Below are positions 42,845-50,127 of a DNA stretch of 64,000 nucleotides, piece by piece; position 1 is the stretch's first letter, and each line of letters starts with the position of its first letter. Made by a program: the position numbers and the translations under genes. Source of the stretch: Arthrobacter globiformis (GTDB lineage: Bacteria > Actinomycetota > Actinomycetes > Actinomycetales > Micrococcaceae). The stretch spans positions 1,054,001 to 1,118,000 of the forward strand of contig NZ_JAUSXI010000001.1 in assembly GCF_030815865.1 (NCBI RefSeq), given 5' to 3'. The notes under the pieces are model-generated. The model worked only from the letters and a program-made list of their open reading frames with translations, searched no databases and was not told the DNA's origin.

Positions 42845-42930
42845 GCGCGGACGCTTCCTCAGTTCCTGCCGCTTGAGCGCGGACCCTTCCTCAGTTCCTG
42901 CCGCTTGAGCGCGGACCCTTCCTCAGTTCC
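42823..42930 (+). repeat. 32-bp tandem repeat, 3.4 copies, over a stop codon
   Basis: Units start at 42823, 42855, 42887 and (partial) 42919 with TTCCTCAG. The second and third are identical (TTCCTCAGTTCCTGCCGCTT + GAGCGCGGACCC), the first differs at a few bases. Unit 1 encodes the last seven codons and stop of the FAD/NAD(P) gene. Confidence 0.92.
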
Positions 42931-42963
42931 CGGCCGAGTGCCACTCCCGGGCGAGCACAAAGA

Positions 42964-43003
42964 ATGCCGACCGGTAGCTTCCTGCGAAGCTGCCGGCCGG
43001 CAT
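42964..43003. terminator. Hairpin between convergent genes
   Basis: ATGCCG-ACCGGTAGCTT and AAGCTGCCGGC-CGGCAT arms around CCTGCG, located between the 32-bp repeat and the stop of the VOC gene. It could serve both convergent transcripts. Confidence 0.5.
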
Positions 43004-43020
43004 CCAATCGGCGAACGTGA

Positions 43021-43842
43021 CTACAGGGCGCCCTGTCCGCCGGTTTCGGCGTCGCCCGCATTGCCTTGGCCAGTGTCGGCCACGAGCTTGAACCTCGCAC
43101 CGGTTGGGTCCGTCAGCGTGGCTAGCCGGCCGTGGGGTGTGTCATCCGGTCCGTCAAGGACCGTCGCGCCCATATTGACGGCCTTATTGATGGAAGCGTC
43201 TGCGTCCTCCACAGCGAAATAGACGACCCAGTTGGAGGGGACTTCGGCGGGAAGGTCGGCCGACGCGTCATAAATCCCGGCTTTTGCCTCCCGGCCGGCG
43301 CCCAGGGTTGTGTAGCGGAACTCCGGGGTGTCGCTCATCACGTCGGTGTCCCAGCCAAACACTTCCTGATAGAACTTCACTGCGGCGGCGTAGTCCTTGG
43401 TGTGAAGCTCGTGCCAGGCCGGGGCGCCCGGCTCGCCAACAAGTTCGTAACCGCGCATCTCCCGCGGCTGCCATACACCAATCGCGGCGCCGGAAGCATC
43501 ACCGACGAACGCCATGTGGCCCTGTTCCGGGACGTCCATGGGTTCCATGTACACCTGGCCACCGTTTGCGGTAACCGCCGCGGCTGTGGCGGCGGCGTCA
43601 TTGGACCACAGGTAGGTGGACCACATGTCCGGCATACCCTCCTGGTCCTCTTGCTTCTGCATGATGCCGGCGACGGTCTTGCCGTTCTTTTGGGCGGTGA
43701 TGTAACCGCCGTACTTTTCCTGGTCTCCGGTCTGGAAGTCCCAGCCGAACAGTTCGCCATAGAACTGTTTCGCCTGGTTGGCGTCGGTGGTCATAAGGTC
43801 GACCCAGCAGGGGGCGCCGGGCGTGGGTTCGGGCGTAGGCAT
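43021..43842 (-). CDS. Two-domain VOC family protein
   Basis: 273 residues made of two glyoxalase-fold halves: CWVDLMTTDANQAKQFYGELFGWDF at the start and AWHELHTKDYAAAVKFYQEVFGWDT from about residue 145. Each half ends with a DPTG or DASG turn (TLTDPTGARFKLV). This is the form annotated as hydroxylase or glyoxalase-like in actinobacteria. The substrate is unknown. It is monocistronic. Confidence 0.88.
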   Translation of the reverse strand: MPTPEPTPGAPCWVDLMTTDANQAKQFYGELFGWDFQTGDQEKYGGYITAQKNGKTVAGIMQKQEDQEGMPDMWSTYLWSNDAAATAAAVTANGGQVYMEPMDVPEQGHMAFVGDASGAAIGVWQPREMRGYELVGEPGAPAWHELHTKDYAAAVKFYQEVFGWDTDVMSDTPEFRYTTLGAGREAKAGIYDASADLPAEVPSNWVVYFAVEDADASINKAVNMGATVLDGPDDTPHGRLATLTDPTGARFKLVADTGQGNAGDAETGGQGAL

Positions 43843-43959
43843 GGTCTGCTCCTGGTGTGGTTTGCGGGAAGTTCCCGCAGGTCATGGAGGTGCTACGGAC
43901 AGAACCGACACTATGCCGGGGGTGTGACAGTTTCAATGGGGGTGAGACAGGGGGTGCGC

Positions 43960-44196
43960 TCAGCGCTGGTCCGAGTATGACGTGCCCGGCTCCTGGTCGT
44001 CGTCGGCCTCAATCCACTCGATGAAGTCCTTCAGTGACATGCACCAGTAGTAATCCGAGTAGCGCAGGCTCTGTTTTTCAGCCTTGCCCATGACCTCGAC
44101 CCCCCACATGCAACGGTGGATGCGGAATCTCCCTTCCGCGGTCGCGGGATGGAGCGGTGCTGATACAAGTGAACGCCTTTCGGCAAGGGCGCGCAT
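43960..44196 (-). CDS. Small hypothetical protein
   Basis: Up to 78 residues from ATG 44196; ATG 44109 or 44091 would give 49 or 43. The C-terminal half looks protein-like (KQSLRYSDYYWCMSLKDFIEWIEADDD) with a tail of acidic residues. No domain recognised. It lies between the VOC gene and tRNA-Ser(TGA). Confidence 0.5.
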   Translation of the reverse strand: MRALAERRSLVSAPLHPATAEGRFRIHRCMWGVEVMGKAEKQSLRYSDYYWCMSLKDFIEWIEADDDQEPGTSYSDQR

Positions 44197-44307
44197 GAGT
44201 GGCGCGTACTCGAATTCTGCCGGGCCGGTACTCGGATTACCTGATTTTCGGGCCCCCAGACCGCACCCCTACTTGCTGGTGGAAAGAGCCACTACTTACC
44301 TACGCAA

Positions 44308-44349
44308 AAGGCCGGCCAAGCCAACCTTTCGATTGGCCCGGCCGGCCTT
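44308..44349 (-). terminator. Hairpin after tRNA-Ser(TGA)
   Basis: AAGGCCGGCC and GGCCGGCCTT arms with an inner AGCCAA/TTGGCC pairing, 48 nt past the tRNA, then TTTTGCGTA on the minus strand. Confidence 0.7.
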
Positions 44350-44397
44350 CAAAATGGCCGTCATTGCGGTGCTTTCGCACCGCCCCGGCCTCTGCGC

Positions 44398-44484
44398 GGA
44401 AGGTAAGAGATTCGAACTCTTGGTACGGGGTTACCGCACACTGGTTTTCAAGACCAGCTCCTTCGGCCGCTCGGACAACCTTCC
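44398..44484 (-). tRNA. tRNA-Ser (anticodon TGA)
   Basis: 87-nt class II tRNA: acceptor GGAAGGT/ACCTTCC, anticodon arm CTGGT-CTTGAAA-ACCAG, long variable arm, TTCGAAT T-loop. It reads UCA-family codons. It is the third tRNA-Ser in the window. Confidence 0.95.
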
Positions 44485-44597
44485 CTAACTAGTAGTGTTT
44501 CATAGGCAGTTGGCTGCAACAAAAACCGCCGCGTGGCAGTTGTCGCCGCTGCACAGTATTTTTGGGGCAGGAATCAGCTAGAAATCGGGAGTTCGCC

Positions 44598-45581
44598 ATG
44601 AAAGCCGTCTTTATCTCGGAGCCCGGCGGGCCGGAAGTGCTGGAAATCCGCGAGGTGCCGGCTCCCGAGCCGGGCCACGGCGAGGTCCTTATCGATGTTG
44701 TGGCGGCCGGCCTGAACCGCGCCGACGTCCAGCAGCGGAGGGGCTACTACCCGCCCCCGCCGGGTGCTTCGGAGATTCCCGGGCTGGAGGTATCCGGCAG
44801 GATCGCGGGTTTCGGCCCCGGCGTCACCAAGCCGTTTTCCGTCGGGGACAAGGTGGTGGCGCTGCTGTCCGGCGGCGGCTATGCGCAGCAGGTCGCGGTG
44901 CCCTCGGAACAGGTGCTGAGAATTCCCGACGGCGTGGACCTGGTTACCGCTGCCGCCCTGCCTGAGGTGGCGGCCACCGTGTACTCAAACCTGGTCATGA
45001 CCGCGCAGCTGCAGCCGGGGGAGACGGTCCTGATCCACGGCGCCACGGGAGGCATCGGCACCATGGCCATCCAGCTGGCCAAGGCATTGGGGGCTACGGT
45101 GGCAGCCACCGCGGGCACCGAAGAGAAAGTCAGCACCGCCAAGGCGTTCCTTGGTGCCGACATCGCCATCAACTATGCAGAGGAAGACTTCGCCGAGAGC
45201 CTGCGTGCCCAAAACGGGGGCAAGGGTGCCGATGTCATCCTGGACGTCGTGGGCGCCAAGTACTTGCAGAAAAATGTTGACGCCCTGGCCGATTACGGCC
45301 GGCTCGTCGTCATCGGGCTGCAGGGAGGCGCCAAGGGGGAACTGGACCTCGGGCAGCTGCTGCGCAAGCGTGCAGCCGTCGTGGCCACGGCGCTCCGCTC
45401 CCGCCCGACAGCCGAGAAAGGCGTCATCATGACGGCGGTCAGGGACTCCGTGTGGCCCCTCGTCGCTGACGGGCGGATCCATCCGCTGGTGGCGAAGACC
45501 TTCCCGCTGGACCAGGTCAGGGCGGCCCACAAATACTTCGACTCCGGCGAGCACGTGGGCAAGGTCCTGCTGGTCATGTAA
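44598..45581 (+). CDS. NAD(P)H quinone oxidoreductase (zinc-free MDR, PIG3-like)
   Basis: 327 residues. The quinone oxidoreductase signature is AAGLNRADVQQRRGYYPPPPGASEIPGLEVSG, without catalytic zinc ligands. The cofactor fold has GETVLIHGATGGIGTMAIQLAKALGA, and the protein ends with ADGRIHPLVAKTFPLDQVRAAHKYFDSGEHVGKVLL. It reduces quinones with NADPH. GGGAG lies 6 nt before ATG 44598. It is followed by the PadR operon, with operator elements between. Confidence 0.92.
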   Translation: MKAVFISEPGGPEVLEIREVPAPEPGHGEVLIDVVAAGLNRADVQQRRGYYPPPPGASEIPGLEVSGRIAGFGPGVTKPFSVGDKVVALLSGGGYAQQVAVPSEQVLRIPDGVDLVTAAALPEVAATVYSNLVMTAQLQPGETVLIHGATGGIGTMAIQLAKALGATVAATAGTEEKVSTAKAFLGADIAINYAEEDFAESLRAQNGGKGADVILDVVGAKYLQKNVDALADYGRLVVIGLQGGAKGELDLGQLLRKRAAVVATALRSRPTAEKGVIMTAVRDSVWPLVADGRIHPLVAKTFPLDQVRAAHKYFDSGEHVGKVLLVM

Positions 45582-45644
45582 CGCCACGCCAGCTTCGGTA
45601 GATACTCAGTATTGCCACGCAGAAAAACTGGCGCTAGGCTCGAG

Positions 45645-45684
45645 GCATACGCGGTATGCACGCGTCTTGGGGGCGCGTGCATAC
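45645..45684 (+). promoter_or_regulatory. Overlapping palindromes, probable PadR operator array
   Basis: GCATAC-GCG-GTATGC (45645-45659) shares a half-site with GTATGCACGCG-N9-CGCGTGCATAC (45654-45684). Three GCATAC/GTATGC half-sites thus stand immediately before the PadR gene. Confidence 0.75.
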
Positions 45685-45709
45685 TGCCGACTTCCAGCCA
45701 AGGAGCCAG

Positions 45710-46324
45710 ATGTCCATCCGCCACAGCCTCCTCGCCCTCTTACAGGACCAGCCGCGTTACGGCTACCAGCTCAGGGTCGAATTCGAAGACCGCACGGGCT
45801 CCACCTGGCCGCTGAACATCGGGCAGGTCTACACCACCCTCGACCGGCTGGAACGTGACGGCCTGGTCAGCAACGACGGCGGCGACGGCGAAGGCCACGT
45901 CGTGTACAGCATCACCGAAGCCGGCAGGGCGGAGGTCCAGGGCTGGTTTGCTACGCCGGTGGAACGCAGCAACCCGCCGCGCAACGAGCTCGCCATCAAG
46001 CTGGCGCTGGCCGTCACCCTGCCCGGGGTGGACGTCGCCGCCATCATTCAGGCCCAGCGCACCGCTTCCATGCGTGCCCTGCAGGACTACACGAAGTCGC
46101 GGCGGGACACCGCGGCCAACCAGCGGGCGGCGGATATGGCCTGGCTGCTGGTGCTGGATTCGCTGATCTTCCAGACCGAGGCCGAGATCCGCTGGCTGGA
46201 TCTGTGCGAGGCCCGGATGGTGCAGCTAGCGCAGGCCTCCGGGACGCGCAGCCACGCACGTAAGCCGTCCAACGGGGTCACAGTGGAACAGGCTGCCCCG
46301 CTCACAGCGGAGAACCGCCGGTGA
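45710..46324 (+). CDS. PadR-family repressor
   Basis: 204 residues. The winged helix is IRHSLLALLQDQPRYGYQLRVEFEDRTGSTWPLNIGQVYTTLDRLERDGLVSND, with YSITEAGRAEVQGWF as the wing end; a helical dimerisation domain follows (PadR_C-like). AAGGAG lies before ATG 45710. The stop overlaps the start of the ABC ATPase gene, so the repressor and exporter are one operon. The promoter palindromes suggest autoregulation, with relief by an exported compound or antibiotic. Confidence 0.93.
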   Translation: MSIRHSLLALLQDQPRYGYQLRVEFEDRTGSTWPLNIGQVYTTLDRLERDGLVSNDGGDGEGHVVYSITEAGRAEVQGWFATPVERSNPPRNELAIKLALAVTLPGVDVAAIIQAQRTASMRALQDYTKSRRDTAANQRAADMAWLLVLDSLIFQTEAEIRWLDLCEARMVQLAQASGTRSHARKPSNGVTVEQAAPLTAENRR

Positions 46325-47055
46325 GCGTTCAGGGGCCGCAGCAGGTCCTTGAACTCGCGAAAGTCAGCAGAACGTTCGGGCAGGGCACGACGGCGGTTGC
46401 CGCCCTCCGGGATGTCGACCTCACCGTCAATGCCGGGGAATTCGTTGCGGTGATGGGGCCGTCCGGCTCCGGAAAATCATCCCTGCTCGCGCTGGCCGGC
46501 GGACTTGACCGGCCGACGTCGGGCGGTGTCTTTGTGGAGTCAACGCCCCTTGCGGGGCTGGGACTTAATGCGCTGGCGCGCCTCCGCCGGCGTGCGGTGG
46601 GCTATGTCTTCCAGGACTTCAACCTGGTTCCGACGCTGTCGGCCGCGGAAAATGTTGCCCTGCCGCTCGAGCTCGACGGCGTGCCGGCCAGGAAAGCGCA
46701 CCGCCAGGCAGTGGATGCCCTGCGGCAGGTGGGGATCCCGGAGCTGGCGCACAGGTTCATGGATGAAATGTCCGGCGGGCAGCAGCAGCGCGTAGCCATC
46801 GCACGCGCCATCGTGGGGAGCCGCCGGCTGATCCTCGCCGACGAACCCACCGGCGCTCTCGACTCCACCACCGGCCACGGCGTGATGGAGGTGCTGCGCT
46901 CCCGGGCTGACGCCGGCGCCGCCGTCATGCTGGTCACGCACGAGGCACGCCACGCCGCCTGGGCGGACCGCGTGGTATTTATCCGGGACGGCCGGATTGT
47001 GGATGAGGCAATGGCCATGCACGATCCCGCAGTTCTCCTGGCACCGGCCGGCTGA
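46321..47055 (+). CDS. ABC transporter ATP-binding protein (MacB/LolD type)
   Basis: 244 residues with every catalytic motif intact: Walker A MGPSGSGKSS, Q-loop YVFQDFNLVP, signature DEMSGGQQQRVAIARA, Walker B RLILADEPTGALDS, and H-loop VTHEARHA. It starts at GTG 46321 inside the PadR stop. It pairs with the FtsX-like permease that begins one base after its stop. Such pairs act as mechanotransmission exporters in peptide-antibiotic resistance or envelope processes. Confidence 0.95.
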   Translation: MSVQGPQQVLELAKVSRTFGQGTTAVAALRDVDLTVNAGEFVAVMGPSGSGKSSLLALAGGLDRPTSGGVFVESTPLAGLGLNALARLRRRAVGYVFQDFNLVPTLSAAENVALPLELDGVPARKAHRQAVDALRQVGIPELAHRFMDEMSGGQQQRVAIARAIVGSRRLILADEPTGALDSTTGHGVMEVLRSRADAGAAVMLVTHEARHAAWADRVVFIRDGRIVDEAMAMHDPAVLLAPAG

Positions 47056-47056
47056 G

Positions 47057-49909
47057 ATGGCCCTGGACGTAGCGCCCGTGCCCCACGGCCGGTGGCACAG
47101 TTTCCGTCTTGCCCTCCGGATGGCACGCCGGGACATCAGCAGGCACCGCGGCCGCTCCCTGCTGATCATCCTCCTGATCCTGCTGCCCGTGGCCGGCATG
47201 ACCGGCGCCGCGGCCCTGGCGCAAAGCATGCAGGAAACACCGGCGGAACGTGTGCAGTACCAGCTGGGCAGCACGCAGGCGAGGTTCCGCAGCATGCCCG
47301 CCTCCAACGCCGAGACGGTGCAGGATCCCGTGCTGGAGACGGCAACCATGACCCGGAACTTCACCAACGATCCGGACTTTAAACCGCGGAATCCGCGCGA
47401 TGCCATCCCCGCCGGCTACGAAGTCCTGACCGAATCGCAGCTGACGCTCACGGTCAGGACCGGCGTGTCCGACGTCGGCGCGTCCGATGTCCCGGTGATG
47501 GCCAAGGCCGTCGACGCCCTGAACCCCGCCTTCACCGGAAAATACACACTTCTGGAGGGGCGGCCCGCCGCCGCCCGTGACGAAATCCTCGTCTCACCCG
47601 GAGCGCTGGAACGCTTCGGGATCCGCCTCGGGGACAGGCTGACGACGGCGGACGGCACCTTCGCCGTCGTCGGTACCCTCCGGGATGCCACCTACTCGGA
47701 CGGCAGCCCCATCCTGTTCCTTAAGCCAGGCCAGGCGCCAATGGACAGCCCGGCCGCCCACGGGAGTCCGCTCGGGGAAACGATGTATTACCTCGTTGGT
47801 TCAGAACCCGTTCTGTGGGACCAGATCCGTGACCTCAACAGGTCCGGCATCGCTGTGCTTTCCCGTGCCGTGGCACTTGACCCGCCGGTCCCGTCCGGCG
47901 CTACCGAGGGCCCCAGGACCATGCCCGCCGCCGGCTACGTTGCCGGCGTGCTGATCGCCGCACTTGCCTTGCTCGAAGTGGGGCTCCTGGCCGGGGCAGC
48001 GTTTGCGGTGGGTGCCAAGCGCCAGGTCCGCGAGCTCGCCCTGCTTGCCGCAAGCGGAGCGGAAGCACCCACCGTCCGCGCGGTGGTGACTGCCGCCGGG
48101 CTGTGGCTTGGGACTATCGCTGTGGTGGCCGGTGCCGTGCTGGGGGCCGGCGGGGCTGCCGCGGTGGTGGGCGTAACCAGGCACCTGGGCTCGGTCCGGT
48201 TTCCAGGCTTCCACCTGGACATCCTGCCCACTGTGGCGGCCATGGCCATGGGCCTGCTGGCATGTTTCCTGGCCGCGGTGGTTCCTGCCCGGCAGGTTGC
48301 AAGGCAGGCGGTTCTCGGCGCATTGAAGTCCGGCCGCGCACCGGCTGTTTCGGGGCCGTGGCCGGCGCGGGTGGGCGGTGGACTGCTGGTTCTGGCCATC
48401 ATGTTCCTGGCGGCGGGGCACACGCTGGGGATGAACGGGGACCTGGATGCCCGCGCCGCACGGATCCCGCTGGTTGCAGCTTTGCTCACCGGCGGTGCGG
48501 TCCTGGCGGTGGCGGCCCTCGTTTTGCTCACCGGGACATTCGTGAAAGTCCTGACTGCACGCACCGCCTGGATGCCGCTCCCGCTGCGGATGGCCGCCCG
48601 TGACTCTGCCAGGAACCGGAGCCGCACGGTGCCCGCCGTGGCCGCGGTTCTCGCCGCCGCAACGCTGGCCAGTGCCGCGATGGTCCTGTCCGCCAGCCAG
48701 ATGGAGGAGGCAAGACGCACGCACATGTGGGCCGCGCAGGAAAACCAGGTCTCGCTGCCGCTGGAAACCGCACCTGTCCCCGCCACAGGAACGAGCCCCG
48801 ACCAGGCCATCGACCCGGCTGCGGTGGCCGCGGCGCTGCGGCGGGAGCTCAGCACCGTGCAGTGGACGCAGGTCCTGCAAGGGCCGGTGACGAGCAAGTG
48901 CGACATGCGGGCGTCGGCCGACGGATCCCTTCCTGCCAGTGGTGGCGGTGTGGACTGCCGGCAATACAAACTCGCCGTGCCGCCGGGCCAGGAATGCCCT
49001 GCCACCCCGCAAGGCCGAGTCCTGGACGGGCAGGACTGGCGGTGCAACGGATCGATGTTCCCTGCCGGCGTCTCAGGCCAGCTTCCGCAGCTGGTGGTTG
49101 GCGGCGTCGGCGAGCTGCGGTCCCTGCTGGGCCGGGAACCAAGCCCAGCCGCGGTGGCCGCATTGAACAGCGGCGGAATGGTGGTCAGCAACCCGGTCTT
49201 CGAAAAGGACGGGGTAACCACCCTTCAGTCCTATGACGTGCGCCAATCCCTTCCCGGCCCCGGTTCAGCCGTGGTTTACAAGCCCCTGAGCAACACAGGG
49301 CTGCCCGCCGTCGTGGACGCCCCGGACGTTCCGGTCCCGTTCTACGGCGTCATCCCCCCGGGCACCGCGTCCAGGTTGGGCATCCACTTCGACAACTCCG
49401 TACTGCTCGCCCAGCTGACCGCCTACCCGGAAGCCGCGGAGCAGGACAGGGCGTCAGCGGCGCTGGCCCAGATCTACCGGATCCAGGCCATGGGTTTCTA
49501 CGTTGAGCCGGGCGCGGACCGTACCGGGTCCGAACTGCTGTGGCTGATCGTCGGCATCAGTGCCCTCATCACGCTCAGCGCCGCCGGCATCACCACGGGC
49601 CTGGCGCTCGCCGATGCCCGGGCAGACCACATAACGCTCGCAGGAGTCGGGGCGCCGCCGCGGCTGCGGAAAGCTCTGGCAGGTGCGCAGTCGCTCATGA
49701 CCGCGTCCCTTGGCACCTCTCTGGGAGTGGCCGCCGGTGTGGTGCCCGCAGTCCTGCTCATCGGGGCCACCCGGATGTTCGCGGTGTCCGTGGTTCCCTG
49801 GCTGCCGCTGCTGGCCCTGCTCGTCGCCGTGCCGCTGACCGGCAGCGCACTGGCCTGGGTCTTCGCGCGTGCCAGCCTGCCCGTGACCCGGCGAAGCGCC
49901 GGCACCTGA
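47057..49909 (+). CDS. FtsX-like ABC permease, two-domain
   Basis: 950 residues. An N-terminal helix (LLIILLILLPVAGMTGAAALAQ) leads to an outer domain, then a first FtsX bundle (about residues 290-470), a second long helix-loop unit beginning RMAARDSARNRSRTVPAVAAVLAAATLA, a second outer region (about residues 550-820), and a final FtsX bundle (LLWLIVGISALITLSAAGITTGLALADARADHITLAGVGAPPRLRKALAGAQ). Start ATG 47057 follows the ATPase stop by one base. With PadR it forms the familiar efflux/stress-sensing module. Confidence 0.92.
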   Translation: MALDVAPVPHGRWHSFRLALRMARRDISRHRGRSLLIILLILLPVAGMTGAAALAQSMQETPAERVQYQLGSTQARFRSMPASNAETVQDPVLETATMTRNFTNDPDFKPRNPRDAIPAGYEVLTESQLTLTVRTGVSDVGASDVPVMAKAVDALNPAFTGKYTLLEGRPAAARDEILVSPGALERFGIRLGDRLTTADGTFAVVGTLRDATYSDGSPILFLKPGQAPMDSPAAHGSPLGETMYYLVGSEPVLWDQIRDLNRSGIAVLSRAVALDPPVPSGATEGPRTMPAAGYVAGVLIAALALLEVGLLAGAAFAVGAKRQVRELALLAASGAEAPTVRAVVTAAGLWLGTIAVVAGAVLGAGGAAAVVGVTRHLGSVRFPGFHLDILPTVAAMAMGLLACFLAAVVPARQVARQAVLGALKSGRAPAVSGPWPARVGGGLLVLAIMFLAAGHTLGMNGDLDARAARIPLVAALLTGGAVLAVAALVLLTGTFVKVLTARTAWMPLPLRMAARDSARNRSRTVPAVAAVLAAATLASAAMVLSASQMEEARRTHMWAAQENQVSLPLETAPVPATGTSPDQAIDPAAVAAALRRELSTVQWTQVLQGPVTSKCDMRASADGSLPASGGGVDCRQYKLAVPPGQECPATPQGRVLDGQDWRCNGSMFPAGVSGQLPQLVVGGVGELRSLLGREPSPAAVAALNSGGMVVSNPVFEKDGVTTLQSYDVRQSLPGPGSAVVYKPLSNTGLPAVVDAPDVPVPFYGVIPPGTASRLGIHFDNSVLLAQLTAYPEAAEQDRASAALAQIYRIQAMGFYVEPGADRTGSELLWLIVGISALITLSAAGITTGLALADARADHITLAGVGAPPRLRKALAGAQSLMTASLGTSLGVAAGVVPAVLLIGATRMFAVSVVPWLPLLALLVAVPLTGSALAWVFARASLPVTRRSAGT

Positions 49910-49925
49910 CAACCGCTCCTGACAG

Positions 49926-49946
49926 CCGCTCTGGACCCTGGAGCGG
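49926..49946 (+). terminator. Small hairpin after FtsX operon
   Basis: CCGCTC, nine bases, GAGCGG, 17 nt past the stop; weak and without T-run. The rest of the 218-nt gap to cstA shows no gene. Confidence 0.35.
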
Positions 49947-50127
49947 ACGACCTGGACCCCTGGACCGGACGACGGCGTACGGGCCAGGGCCGTCCGCTCA
50001 CCGCGGCGTCGCGACCGCTCGGCGATTCCCCCGGCAGTACTCCGCAAATGGCCGCGGTTGCAGACATACCCGTTGGTAGGGTGCCGGTGGCACATTCCGT
50101 GCCAGCTGGGAATCTCAAGGAGGAGAC

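Noticed and set aside
42823..42930. CRISPR-like array
   Set aside because: The 32-bp units are contiguous without spacers; it is a simple tandem repeat.
49980..50127. CRP-like site for cstA
   Set aside because: I looked for GTGA-N6-TCAC upstream of cstA and found none.
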